A stretch of 64,000 bases of DNA from Flavobacterium denitrificans DSM 15936 (GTDB lineage: Bacteria; Bacteroidota; Bacteroidia; Flavobacteriales; Flavobacteriaceae): positions 47,811 to 111,810 of the forward strand of contig NZ_KE384378.1 of the NCBI RefSeq assembly GCF_000425445.1, in the 5' to 3' direction. Under the pieces are notes generated by a model. The model was not told the DNA's origin, made no database searches, and was given only the letters and a program-made list of their open reading frames with translations. This document shows, piece after piece, positions 34,186-42,606 of this stretch (the first letter of the stretch is position 1; each line of letters starts with the position of its first letter). The position numbers were made by a program, and so were the translations under genes.

Positions 34186-36387
34186 TTAAACCTTTACGTT
34201 TTCTATAATCTTATCCAACGTAATCGGCAAATCTCGTACACGCTTTCCTGTTGCGTTAAAAACAGCATTTGCAATTGCAGGCGCCATTCCAACTAAAGCT
34301 GTTTCTCCTAAACCTTTTGTTCCCATTGGGTTACTGATTGGATCTTTTTTATTGACGAAAAAGACTTCTTGTTTTTCAATATCAGCATTTACAGGAACAT
34401 GATAATCGGCGAAATTATTATTGATTGGACGTCCAAAACGATGGTCAATTTCCAATGCTTCCATCAGCCCCATTCCGATTCCTCCTACCGCTCCGCCAAA
34501 CATTTGCCCCGCCGAAGTTTTCTGGCTGATTACAGTTCCTATATCAGCGCAAGAAACCACATGGGCCAATCGTATTTTTCCAATATTTGGATTAACCAAA
34601 ACTTTTACAAAGTGGACTGAAAACGAATAAATAGAATATTTTCTCGCTTCTTCAGTACCTTTCGATTGATTTTCAACAGCAAAATCTTCCAATTTATTTG
34701 TCGCCAATAACGAAGCTAAAGAAACTGTTTTTGAATTATTTTTCGAAGAAATTACGCCATTTGCAAAAGTCAGATCCGTGATTGGAGTTCCTTTAAAAGT
34801 TGGTGTTTCATTAGCCAAACCTAGTATTTTACTGACTAATAAATTACAAGAATCATGCACTGCAGAACCCACAGATGAAGTCGTCGCCGATCCTCCTTGC
34901 GTTGGACCTTTCGGAAGACCGCTTTTTCCCATTTCAATAATTACATTTTCAACTGGCATTCCCATAATTTCAGAACCAATTGCCGTCATCATGGTTGCCG
35001 TTCCTGGCCCCATATCATTTACACTGCATTGCAGTACTAGGTTTCCGTCTGCTGAAAATTTTGCTTTTACTGAAGTTGGACTTCTATAACAGCCAAAAGT
35101 TCCAGTTCCCATTCCATATCCTACTAACCATTCACCTTCACGAACTGATCCCGGTTTATTTTTACGGTTTTTCCAGCCAATGCGTTCCATTCCACCTTCA
35201 TAGCATTCCAAAAGATATTTGCTGCTCCAAGGTTTATTTTGTTCCAAATCCTTTTCAGCATAATTGCGTTTACGAAATTCGATCGGATCCAAATCTAATT
35301 TATAAGCCATTTCATCCATTGCAGATTCCAAGGCAAAAGACCCCGTTGCCTCTCCTGGTCCACGCATCCAAATTGGCGTACAAGTATCCAACGGCACAAT
35401 TCGGTAGCGTGTTGAAACATTGGCACAATCATAAATAAAACGTGACATGTTTACGGTTCCTTCCATGAAATCTTCATAGCTTGAAGTCATAGCAACAGCT
35501 TCATGCGTCAAACCTGTCAGTTTACCATCTTTGGTTGCGCCTAAACCCATTTTTTGGATTGTATAAGGTCTGAAACCAACATTGGTAAACATTTGTTCAC
35601 GATGCAAAACCAATTTCACTGGACGATTAAGTTTTTTTGCACCAATCAAAGCCGCTATTTCATACGGCCATGTATGCAGTCCCATTCCGAATGCACCTCC
35701 AATATATTCTGCATGTACCTCAACATCTTCAGCAGGAACATCAAAAACCCCAGCCACACTTCGGCGCGTTCCTTCAACACCTTGACTTTTGGTATATAAA
35801 ATTGGTTTATTTCCTTCCCATTTTGCTATAATATTGGCCAATTCCATTGGATTATGAACTTCCGTCGGAATCGTATATTCGGTTTCTAAAACGACTTCAG
35901 CATTCTTGTATCCATCGTGTTCACCACGGTGATAATCATTTCCTTTATCCGTTTCTACCTTCTTTTCTTGATTTGCTGCTTTTTTAAGTTCAGTCGAATG
36001 CTCATCTTTCAAATAATCCGCTTTAATCAAGCTTGCAGCATATTGCATACGTTCAAAAGAATCCGCAATTACAAGTGCAATGGGTTGATCGTAATACAGT
36101 ATTGAATCATCTTTGAAAATTTGGAGCGGTTGTCCAAAATTATGTTTGTCTTTTGCTTTTTGATATCCAGACGGCTTGTCAACATTCAAATGTGTAATAA
36201 CCGCCAAAACTCCCGGAGCCCATTCTGCTTTTTTAGTATCAATCGTTTTGATTCTTCCTTTTGCAATCGTACTTCCCACCAAACAGGCATAAACAACACC
36301 ATCAATTTTATATTCAGCCGAATAAGTAGCAGAACCTGTTACTTTAGCAAATCCATCTACTCTATTTATATTACTTGTCTTGCTCAT
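34186..36387 (-). CDS. paoC: Molybdopterin-binding subunit of PaoABC-type aldehyde oxidoreductase
   Basis: The 733-residue large subunit of a xanthine-oxidase-family molybdenum hydroxylase. It binds the molybdenum cofactor and performs the hydroxylation. Seen are FAKVTGSATYSAEY at the start, GGAFGMGLHTWPYEIAAL, the long cofactor loop IWMRGPGEATGSFALESAMDE, and near the C-terminus GTKGLGETALVG with the catalytic Glu. The three-gene order and the extra Fe-S motif of the FAD subunit match E. coli PaoABC (aromatic aldehyde oxidoreductase) rather than a true xanthine dehydrogenase. The substrate stays open. It is the last gene of the operon, eight bases after the FAD subunit. Confidence 0.88.
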   Translation of the reverse strand: MSKTSNINRVDGFAKVTGSATYSAEYKIDGVVYACLVGSTIAKGRIKTIDTKKAEWAPGVLAVITHLNVDKPSGYQKAKDKHNFGQPLQIFKDDSILYYDQPIALVIADSFERMQYAASLIKADYLKDEHSTELKKAANQEKKVETDKGNDYHRGEHDGYKNAEVVLETEYTIPTEVHNPMELANIIAKWEGNKPILYTKSQGVEGTRRSVAGVFDVPAEDVEVHAEYIGGAFGMGLHTWPYEIAALIGAKKLNRPVKLVLHREQMFTNVGFRPYTIQKMGLGATKDGKLTGLTHEAVAMTSSYEDFMEGTVNMSRFIYDCANVSTRYRIVPLDTCTPIWMRGPGEATGSFALESAMDEMAYKLDLDPIEFRKRNYAEKDLEQNKPWSSKYLLECYEGGMERIGWKNRKNKPGSVREGEWLVGYGMGTGTFGCYRSPTSVKAKFSADGNLVLQCSVNDMGPGTATMMTAIGSEIMGMPVENVIIEMGKSGLPKGPTQGGSATTSSVGSAVHDSCNLLVSKILGLANETPTFKGTPITDLTFANGVISSKNNSKTVSLASLLATNKLEDFAVENQSKGTEEARKYSIYSFSVHFVKVLVNPNIGKIRLAHVVSCADIGTVISQKTSAGQMFGGAVGGIGMGLMEALEIDHRFGRPINNNFADYHVPVNADIEKQEVFFVNKKDPISNPMGTKGLGETALVGMAPAIANAVFNATGKRVRDLPITLDKIIENVKV

Positions 36388-36395
36388 AATTTAAT

Positions 36396-37376
36396 CTATT
36401 TAGATGATGCTATAGTTAATGCTTCTACAATAGCGTTTGGTCCAAGAGTCAATTTGAAATCATTATCTCCGTAACTTTTTGCACCTTTCATCGCTAAATT
36501 CGCCGCTTGTCGAAAAGTAGTTTCTGAAACCGTTTTTCCTTTCAAAAATTCTTCAGCTTCCGTCAATCTCCAAGGTTTGTGCGCTACACCGCCCATTGCT
36601 AAACGGGCATTTTGAATTGTATTGTTTTGAATATTTAAAGCAGCCGCAACAGAAACCAATGCAAAAGCATAACTGCTTCTATCACGAACTTTTAAATAAT
36701 GTACATTTTTATTGAAATTATTGTCTGGAATTTCAACCGAAGTTATCAGTTCTTTGTCCAAAAGCGTATTGTCTTTTTCAGGCGTGTTTCCCGGCAAACG
36801 GTGAAAATCAGTAAATTTGATTTCTCTTTTTCCTTTTGGTCCCTCTACCAAAACTGTTGCGTCAAGCGCTGCTAAAGCCACGCACATATCGCTTGGGTGA
36901 ACTGCAATACAGCTTTCAGATGCTCCAAAAATCGCCGCCATTCTGTTTGAACCACCTATTGCGCCACAACCACTTTTCGGAGCTCTTTTGTTGCAAGGCA
37001 TATCAGGATTATAAAAATAAGAACAACGTGTGCGTTGCATCATATTCCCCCCAACAGTCGCCATATGTCTTATTTGCTGTGATGCACCAGCCGCTAAAGC
37101 CAATGCCAACAAAGGATGTTTTTCTTTTATAGATGAATCTTCAGCCACTTGACTGTTTTTTGCCAAAGCGCCAATAGATACTTTTCCACTTAAAAATTCA
37201 ATCTTTTTTAAGTCTAGTCCAGTAATATCAACCAACTTATCTGGCGTAGCAATATTTTTTTTCATTAAATCAACCAGATTCGTTCCTCCAGCAATGAACT
37301 TAGCTGAGTTTTCTTTGTTAATGCTTGATATCGCTGAATTTGTTGACAAAGCCTTAATTATTTGGAAATTTTTCAT
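36396..37376 (-). CDS. paoB: FAD and 4Fe-4S subunit of PaoABC-type oxidoreductase
   Basis: The 326-residue FAD-binding subunit. The FAD motif FIAGGTNLVDLMK begins near residue 27 and TVGGNMMQ near 107. An inserted loop holds C118, C128, C137 and C156 (RTRCSYFYNPDMPCNKRAPKSGC pattern, split here by position), the arrangement that binds an extra 4Fe-4S cluster in E. coli PaoB. Its ATG overlaps the stop of the 2Fe-2S gene by four bases, so the two are translationally coupled. Confidence 0.9.
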   Translation of the reverse strand: MKNFQIIKALSTNSAISSINKENSAKFIAGGTNLVDLMKKNIATPDKLVDITGLDLKKIEFLSGKVSIGALAKNSQVAEDSSIKEKHPLLALALAAGASQQIRHMATVGGNMMQRTRCSYFYNPDMPCNKRAPKSGCGAIGGSNRMAAIFGASESCIAVHPSDMCVALAALDATVLVEGPKGKREIKFTDFHRLPGNTPEKDNTLLDKELITSVEIPDNNFNKNVHYLKVRDRSSYAFALVSVAAALNIQNNTIQNARLAMGGVAHKPWRLTEAEEFLKGKTVSETTFRQAANLAMKGAKSYGDNDFKLTLGPNAIVEALTIASSK

Positions 37377-38011
37377 GACAGCATCCCTCCTTCCTTCACT
37401 TCTGTAATTGCATCAACAATATTATGATAAGCACCACATCTACAAATGTTTCCACTCATATATTCTCTAATTTCTTCTCTGCTGTTGGCATGACCTTCTT
37501 TAATACAAGCAATTCCAGACATGATTTGTCCAGGCGTGCAATAACCGCACTGAAAACCATCATGTTTGATGAAAGCTTCCTGCATCGGGTGAAGTTTTTT
37601 ACCTTTCGAAAGTCCTTCGATTGTAGTCACTTGGGCATTCTGTTGCATGGTTGCCAATGTCAAGCAAGATAAAACTCGAGTTCCGTTTACGTGTACAGTA
37701 CACGCGCCACATTGACCATGATCACAGCCCTTTTTGGTTCCCGTAAGTTGCAATTGTTCTCTTAACAAATCAAGAAGCGTCGTTCTTGGCTCAATGTTAA
37801 GATTGTGTTTTTTGCCATTTACTTCAATAGAAAGTGGCACTGTTTCTAAATATTCAGCAATTTTTTCATCCCATTTATTCTCCGATGCCATTACCAATGA
37901 AGGCGGTGTAAAGGCGAGAGCGGTAAAAAGTCCTGATTTTTTTATAAAGTCACGGCGGGAACTTGAATTTTCCTGAGTTTCTTTACTCTGATTTGTTTTT
38001 TTAGAAGCCAT
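37373..38011 (-). CDS. paoA: Tat-exported 2Fe-2S subunit of PaoABC-type oxidoreductase
   Basis: The 212-residue electron-transfer subunit. A twin-arginine signal (SSRRDFIKKSGLF, residues 16-29) predicts export of the folded complex to the periplasm. The plant-type 2Fe-2S cluster is bound by C96, C101, C104 and C116, the second cluster by C155, C158, C190 and C192 (CGYCTPG and CRC). It is the first gene of the operon and is divergent from the cysteine desulfurase gene. A TAAATTTG promoter box lies at 38056-38063. Confidence 0.92.
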   Translation of the reverse strand: MASKKTNQSKETQENSSSRRDFIKKSGLFTALAFTPPSLVMASENKWDEKIAEYLETVPLSIEVNGKKHNLNIEPRTTLLDLLREQLQLTGTKKGCDHGQCGACTVHVNGTRVLSCLTLATMQQNAQVTTIEGLSKGKKLHPMQEAFIKHDGFQCGYCTPGQIMSGIACIKEGHANSREEIREYMSGNICRCGAYHNIVDAITEVKEGGMLS

Positions 38012-38055
38012 TCAGTCTATTTTTAAAATTAGCAGAAACACCTTAGTTATTCTAA

Positions 38056-38063
38056 CAAATTTA
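38056..38063 (-). promoter_or_regulatory. -7 box of the paoABC-like operon
   Basis: TAAATTTG on the minus strand is an exact TAnnTTTG match 45 bases above the ATG at 38011, giving a leader of about 38 bases. Confidence 0.4.
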
Positions 38064-38179
38064 ACAATCTTATGCCACATAAAATTATAAAATTCAAACA
38101 TTAGCTTTATTTAGAATAATTACAATTTTCATCTTTATTTTAACTATACAAACTATTCTCTACTTTGCTTGTGCTATTT

Positions 38180-38275
38180 TTTCACACAGATTTTTATTGG
38201 GCCGAAAGATTTACGCAGATTTTTTGCCATAATAAAAAAAGAATCTGCCCAAATCATTTAAATCTGCGTGAAAAA
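38180..38275. repeat. Inverted repeat, family B, in the divergent spacer
   Basis: TTTCACACAGATTT (38180-38193) and ATTTACGCAGATTTTTT face GAATCTGCCCAAATC and AAATCTGCGTGAAA (38260-38273). It fills the middle of the 352-bp gap between paoA and the desulfurase gene. The rest of that gap holds the promoter box and plain AT-rich sequence. Confidence 0.75.
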
Positions 38276-38363
38276 ATACTATTCTGATTCAAGCGGATTT
38301 TATTTTTTGTTATTATCGGAGAATGTTTTCAAAATTGTATTTTTACTGAATTAAGTCCAAATT

Positions 38364-39500
38364 ATGTCTCAACAACAAATCATCTATCTTGATAATAATG
38401 CTACAACCTGTGTAGATGAGCGAGTTTTGGACACAATGCTTCCTTATTTTACTCATTTTTATGCCAATGCTTCAAGTTCTCATATTGCAGGATTGACAGT
38501 AAATGAAGCTGTTGAAAATGCTGCATGGCAAACCGCAGAACTTATCGGAGCGCAGGAAGATGAAATCATTTTTACTTCGGGCGCAACAGAATCAATTAAT
38601 CTGGCTATTAAAGGTTTGGCAAATCAAGACCGAAAACATATTGTGACGGTTTCAACAGAACATAAAGCGGTTTTAAAGACTTGTGAGTTTATGGAATCGA
38701 TTGGTTTTGAAGTTACTTATTTGGCTACTGCTTCAAATGGCATTTTAGATCTTACCAATTTAAAACAAGCTGTAACAGACAAAACCTTGTTAGTCTGCAT
38801 TATGATGACGAATAATGAAACGGGCGTTCAGCAAAATATAAAAGCAATTTCTGAGCTTGCTCATTCTAAAAAAGCGCTTTTTTTGTGTGATGCAACACAG
38901 GCCGTTGGAAAAATCCCGATTGATGTTAAAGCACTTGGAATTGATCTTTTGCCTTTTTCTGCACATAAATTTTATGGCCCAAAAGGCGTTGGCGCGCTTT
39001 ATATTTCAGTGAAAGCCAAAATTAAACTAATACCGCAAATTCATGGAGGCAATCAACAACGCAAATTACGAAGCGGCACTCTGAATGTTCCCGGAATTAT
39101 CGGTTTAGGGAAATCGTGCGAAATCGCTTTAAGCGAAATGAAAAGCGATCAGGAACGAATTTCACAATTAAGAGATCAATTAGAAAAAGGATTATTGCAA
39201 TTTGAAGGTTCTTTTGTTAATGGAAATATTTCTGAAAGAATTTACAACACTACAAACATCTGTTTTCCGGGCGTGAATTCAGAACAACTGATTTTGGCTC
39301 TAGGAAATATTGCAGTTTCAAATGGTTCTTCCTGTTCTTCTGTGACTTCAGAACCTTCACATGTTCTAAAAGCGATGGGATTATCGAATGAAAACGCTTT
39401 GAGTTCTATACGATTTAGTTTAGGAAGATTTACAACCTCAGAAGAAATTGATGAAACTATTGAGCGTGTTTTGGGTTTAGTTCGCAAGATAAGTCAATAG
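38364..39500 (+). CDS. Cysteine desulfurase (NifS/IscS family)
   Basis: A PLP enzyme of 378 residues that moves sulfur from cysteine to a protein persulfide. DNNATTCVDERV opens the fold. The PLP lysine is K202 (HKFYGPKGVGALY) and the active-site cysteine is C324 (SNGSSCSS). The length and short cysteine loop are of the NifS/IscS group I type. No iscU, iscA or suf genes are near; instead it is divergent from a molybdenum hydroxylase operon whose XdhC chaperone lies just downstream. This context suggests that it supplies the sulfido ligand of the molybdenum cofactor, as NifS4 does with XdhC in Rhodobacter. General Fe-S or tRNA thiolation work is the alternative. Confidence 0.9.
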   Translation: MSQQQIIYLDNNATTCVDERVLDTMLPYFTHFYANASSSHIAGLTVNEAVENAAWQTAELIGAQEDEIIFTSGATESINLAIKGLANQDRKHIVTVSTEHKAVLKTCEFMESIGFEVTYLATASNGILDLTNLKQAVTDKTLLVCIMMTNNETGVQQNIKAISELAHSKKALFLCDATQAVGKIPIDVKALGIDLLPFSAHKFYGPKGVGALYISVKAKIKLIPQIHGGNQQRKLRSGTLNVPGIIGLGKSCEIALSEMKSDQERISQLRDQLEKGLLQFEGSFVNGNISERIYNTTNICFPGVNSEQLILALGNIAVSNGSSCSSVTSEPSHVLKAMGLSNENALSSIRFSLGRFTTSEEIDETIERVLGLVRKISQ

Positions 39501-39510
39501 ATTTATTGCC

Positions 39511-39645
39511 ACAAAGTCGCTAAGACGCGAAGTTTTTTGTTTCGTTTGCGCAAAAAAATTCACGCAGATTCTTCAGATATAAGCAGATTATTATAGAATA
39601 TCTGCGCATATCAGCTTAAATCTTTTTAAAATCTGCGTGAAAAAA
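39511..39645. repeat. Composite inverted repeat (A arm plus B pair)
   Basis: A solo family A arm (CCACAAAGTCGCTAAGACGC, 39510-39529) is followed by a family B pair, TTCACGCAGATT at 39559-39570 with AATCTGCGTGAA at 39630-39641, and inner GCAGATT/ATCTGCGCATAT. It separates the convergent desulfurase and MocA-like genes. Confidence 0.8.
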
Positions 39646-39671
39646 TCTTATCGTCTTTTGACAACAAAAAC

Positions 39672-40274
39672 TCAAAACTCAGACATCAATTTATTGTAAT
39701 CCTCTTCGGTATCTATGTCAATGTTTCCTTTTTCAAATAAAACCGAAACGACATCCTCTGAAAATTTGCTGATTATTTTTTTTGCGCCTTCTTGACCTTG
39801 CAATTCTAACAATTCGTTAAAGTATTTTTTATTGAAAAGAACTGGCGTTCCTAATGTTTCTGAATATGCCGAAGCCACAATTCCCTTTCCGGTTTTATAA
39901 TGTTCCTGGATCAAATTTTCAAAAATCAAGCTAGAAACATACGGCTGATCGCAAACCGCAAAAATACAATTTTCAATTTCGGGATATAAGTCTACTATTT
40001 TTTTAAGTCCGCAATTAATTGAAGATGACATTCCAGATTCCCATTCTGGATTAAAAACTATTTTAATTCTTGACGGATCAAGTTCTTCTTCTACCAGATG
40101 ATGATTAGCGCCTGTAACAACAATAATTATCACATCTGGAACTAAAGAAGCTTCCGCAATAGTGTTTTTAAGAAGCGTCGAATCTTTATAGCCCAAAAGC
40201 TGTTTTGGCTGTCCTAATCTTGAAGAATTCCCAGCAGCTAAAATCACTATCCCTATTTCATTTTTATGCTTCAT
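39672..40274 (-). CDS. MocA-like molybdenum cofactor nucleotidyltransferase
   Basis: A nucleotidyltransferase of about 200 residues. The signature AAGNSSRLGQPKQLLGYKDS begins near residue 12, followed by VVTGANHHLV, FNPEWESGMSSSINCGL and VCDQPYV. This is the MobA/MocA fold, and its position beside XdhC and a molybdenum hydroxylase points to MocA, which adds CMP to the cofactor; E. coli PaoABC uses that dinucleotide form. I start at the ATG at 40274; another at 40289 adds five residues. It overlaps the 3' end of xdhC by 11 bases, showing coupling. Confidence 0.82.
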   Translation of the reverse strand: MKHKNEIGIVILAAGNSSRLGQPKQLLGYKDSTLLKNTIAEASLVPDVIIIVVTGANHHLVEEELDPSRIKIVFNPEWESGMSSSINCGLKKIVDLYPEIENCIFAVCDQPYVSSLIFENLIQEHYKTGKGIVASAYSETLGTPVLFNKKYFNELLELQGQEGAKKIISKFSEDVVSVLFEKGNIDIDTEEDYNKLMSEF

Positions 40275-41388
40275 AATAAATTTCGTCATGAATTTTGCCC
40301 GACTTATATTTTAAAGAAGTTCCAATCTTTCCTGATTCGAAAGCTTTGAGTTCAGAAACAATTGACAAAGCAATTTCTTCTGAAGTTTCAGCTCCAATAT
40401 CAAGCCCAATCGGACTATGAATTCTCTGCAGTTGTTCTTCATTAACTGCAATTCCTTCCAATTGTAAATCATCCAGCATTCGGTTAAGTTTTGATTTTGG
40501 GCCAAGAATTCCAATATATCGGCAATCTGTCTCCAGTAGCAATTTTAAAACAGCCAAATCATATTTGTAATTGTGCGTCATCAAAACAAAAAAAGTTTGA
40601 TCGTCGATATTTACATTTTCCAAAAAATCCTCTGCCTTTACAACAGTAACTTTATGTGCAGCTGGAAAACGTTTTTTTGTAGCATGAGCATTTCTTCCGT
40701 CACCAATAGTTACTTCCCACCCTAATAAAGCGGTCATTTTTACCAATGGTTGCACATCATTTCCAGCTCCTGCAATTACTAATGAAACGGGAGGTTTTAT
40801 GTATTCTATCAAAGCTTCATCTTCCGAATTTTCTTGAATTTTCTTTACCGAAGTCATTTTGGTCAGAAGTACTTCTTTTGCTTCTGTGATTAAATTTAAT
40901 GCACTGTTATTGTGATGCAAAACCGGACTGTCTTTTCTGAAAAACAAACTTGTCCCAATTTGATTTGCTCTTTTATTTAATGAAAAAATCGTAATAATTA
41001 CCGCTTCTTTCCTTTCTGACTTTAATTGGCTCAAAAGCTGAATTGGATTATTTTCTAATTCATCATCAATGTATTCGAATAAAATATGGACGATTCCGTT
41101 GCATCCTAATTGAAGACCAATTTCAGCATCGTCTTCATTGCTTGTATTGTAAGTAACTAATTTATTTTGCTTTTGATTGATGGAAAGAAGCGCTTTTCGC
41201 AATGCATCGCCTTCCAGACAACCTCCACTTATAGCGCCGGTCAGCAAGCCATCTTCCGTAACCAACATTCGTGCGCCTGGCTGTCTGTATGACGAACCTT
41301 CTACTTTAACGACTGTTGCCAAAGCTGTTTTTTTACCCTCTGATTTTGCTTCTGAATACGCTTTTAAAATTTCACTGATTTCCTTCAT
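40264..41388 (-). CDS. XdhC-family molybdenum cofactor insertion/sulfuration factor
   Basis: A cytoplasmic chaperone of 374 residues that binds the molybdenum cofactor, helps its sulfuration and hands it to the hydroxylase; E. coli PaoD has the same role. The N-terminal XdhC/CoxI domain shows TVVKVEGSSYRQPGARMLV and GAISGGCLEGD. The C-terminal Rossmann domain (VIAGAGNDVQPLVKMTALLGW) ends with SPIGLDIGAETSEEIALSIVSE. The start is the ATG at 41388; a TTG at 41409 extends the frame by seven residues without support. It overlaps the MocA-like gene downstream. Confidence 0.88.
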   Translation of the reverse strand: MKEISEILKAYSEAKSEGKKTALATVVKVEGSSYRQPGARMLVTEDGLLTGAISGGCLEGDALRKALLSINQKQNKLVTYNTSNEDDAEIGLQLGCNGIVHILFEYIDDELENNPIQLLSQLKSERKEAVIITIFSLNKRANQIGTSLFFRKDSPVLHHNNSALNLITEAKEVLLTKMTSVKKIQENSEDEALIEYIKPPVSLVIAGAGNDVQPLVKMTALLGWEVTIGDGRNAHATKKRFPAAHKVTVVKAEDFLENVNIDDQTFFVLMTHNYKYDLAVLKLLLETDCRYIGILGPKSKLNRMLDDLQLEGIAVNEEQLQRIHSPIGLDIGAETSEEIALSIVSELKAFESGKIGTSLKYKSGKIHDEIYYEA

Positions 41389-41449
41389 AAAATAATTATT
41401 CACCAGCAAAATAGACTGCCGATGATTCTTTAACAGCCTAAAAGTAAAA

Positions 41450-41496
41450 AATATTATAAACTTAAAAGCAGGAAACCTACTTAAGTTTATAATATT
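41450..41496. promoter_or_regulatory. Perfect 16-bp inverted repeat between nlpE and xdhC
   Basis: AATATTATAAACTTAA (41450-41465) and its exact complement (41481-41496) flank a 15-base spacer. There is no U-tract after it on the minus strand, so it may be an operator of xdhC or an mRNA hairpin at the nlpE 3' end. Confidence 0.45.
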
Positions 41497-41536
41497 CTTG
41501 TTTCTAAAATTTGCTAAATGCTGTCTTCTTGCTGTC

Positions 41537-42007
41537 TTATTTTTTTAATTGCAAAGCATAATTCAGTTTAGATTTTATTATTTTTTTATCTCTGTCTAAA
41601 AAATAAATTGTTTCAGGTCTTGCACTATAATAGCCATAATAAATTTGTTTTTCAGTTGGTTGATCCCAATTCAACACATATATTGTTCCGTCAGGATCGT
41701 TTTCTAAACCTCTTTCTGTATTCAATTTTCCTTTTTCGGTAAATTCTTTTTCAGGCGATTTTCCTTTGTAAATACTTGAAAGTTCAAATTCATTGGTTTT
41801 CAAATTAATTTTAAGAACAGTCTCAATTCCGCTACAATCTGCACACGGCAATAAACCTTCATAAACTGAAATAGTATTCCTTTCTTCACTTTTAGTTACT
41901 GTAGCGACTGAATCTTTAGCAACTTCTTTGCTTTCCATTTTAGTATTTTTAGAATTACAAGCCAAAAAATGTACTGAAACTATTGCTAGCAAAAATATTT
42001 TTTTCAT
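41537..42007 (-). CDS. NlpE-like lipoprotein
   Basis: A 156-residue lipoprotein; the lipobox FLAC gives Cys17. The NlpE N-terminal fold is shown by YEGLLPCADCSGIETVLKI with its CxxC pair, then FTEKGKL and TIYVLNWDQPTEKQIYYGY. In E. coli NlpE senses copper and surface contact through the Cpx system, but Flavobacteria lack a known Cpx equivalent, so here the role is open (copper, envelope stress). It is a single gene with its own -7 box at 42032-42039. Confidence 0.82.
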   Translation of the reverse strand: MKKIFLLAIVSVHFLACNSKNTKMESKEVAKDSVATVTKSEERNTISVYEGLLPCADCSGIETVLKINLKTNEFELSSIYKGKSPEKEFTEKGKLNTERGLENDPDGTIYVLNWDQPTEKQIYYGYYSARPETIYFLDRDKKIIKSKLNYALQLKK

Positions 42008-42031
42008 GATTATTGAGTTTTATATTCATAG

Positions 42032-42039
42032 CAAACATA
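42032..42039 (-). promoter_or_regulatory. -7 box of the nlpE-like gene
   Basis: TATGTTTG on the minus strand matches TAnnTTTG, 25 bases above the ATG, giving a leader of about 18 bases. Confidence 0.45.
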
Positions 42040-42192
42040 CAGATAATTCTTATTTTTTCGTTTGAAATAAATTTGAAAGTTCACTAAACAAAAGCATAAC
42101 AATTATTTTTTCTTACAATATTATTTATATCGCGAAGTTTTGTATTTTTATAGATAGCAAAAAAATATTACCTAACCTTAATAAAAAGCTAC

Positions 42193-42525
42193 ATGGGAAA
42201 ATTTGTAATTACTAAGAGAAACAACGGAGAATTTCAATTCAATTTAAAAGCTGGAAATGGTCAGACAATTTTGGCAAGTGAAGGTTATACTACAAAAGCA
42301 GCTTGCACAAACGGAATTGAATCTGTTAAAACAAATTCGCAAGATGATGGTCGTTTTGACAGAAAAGAATCAAGCAACGGAAAACCGTATTTCAACCTAA
42401 AAGCTAGCAACGGCCAAATCATTGGAACAAGCGAAATGTACGAAAGTGTTGCTGCTAGAGAAAACGGAATCGAATCTGTAAAGAAAAATGCTTCTGACGC
42501 TGAAACTGATGATCAGACAGCCTAA
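42193..42525 (+). CDS. YegP-family protein with two DUF1508 repeats
   Basis: A 110-residue cytoplasmic protein built of two DUF1508 repeats. Repeat one is GEFQFNLKAGNGQTILASEGY with GIESVKTN, repeat two GKPYFNLKASNGQIIGTSEMY with GIESVKKN. This is the size and layout of E. coli YegP. The function is not established. The gene stands alone, ending at a strong terminator shared with the convergent GH43 gene. Confidence 0.92.
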   Translation: MGKFVITKRNNGEFQFNLKAGNGQTILASEGYTTKAACTNGIESVKTNSQDDGRFDRKESSNGKPYFNLKASNGQIIGTSEMYESVAARENGIESVKKNASDAETDDQTA

Positions 42526-42542
42526 GGCTTATTATTTATACT

Positions 42543-42584
42543 AAAAAAAAAGCTGTTTCTAAATGTATAGAAACAGCTTTTTTT
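42543..42584. terminator. Bidirectional terminator
   Basis: An A-tract with AAGCTGTTTCT pairs with AGAAACAGCTT and a T-tract. It serves the yegP-like gene and the minus-strand GH43 gene. Confidence 0.9.
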
Positions 42585-42606
42585 ATTTAAAATGCACTAT
42601 TGAAAT

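Noticed and set aside
34980..35438. Plus-strand 152-codon frame inside the paoC-like gene
   Set aside because: Antisense to conserved molybdopterin-binding segments, with no recognisable protein features.
34186..38011. Reading the molybdenum hydroxylase as xanthine dehydrogenase
   Set aside because: The Tat signal, the extra four-Cys loop in the FAD subunit and the three-gene order fit PaoABC better; no purine genes are near.
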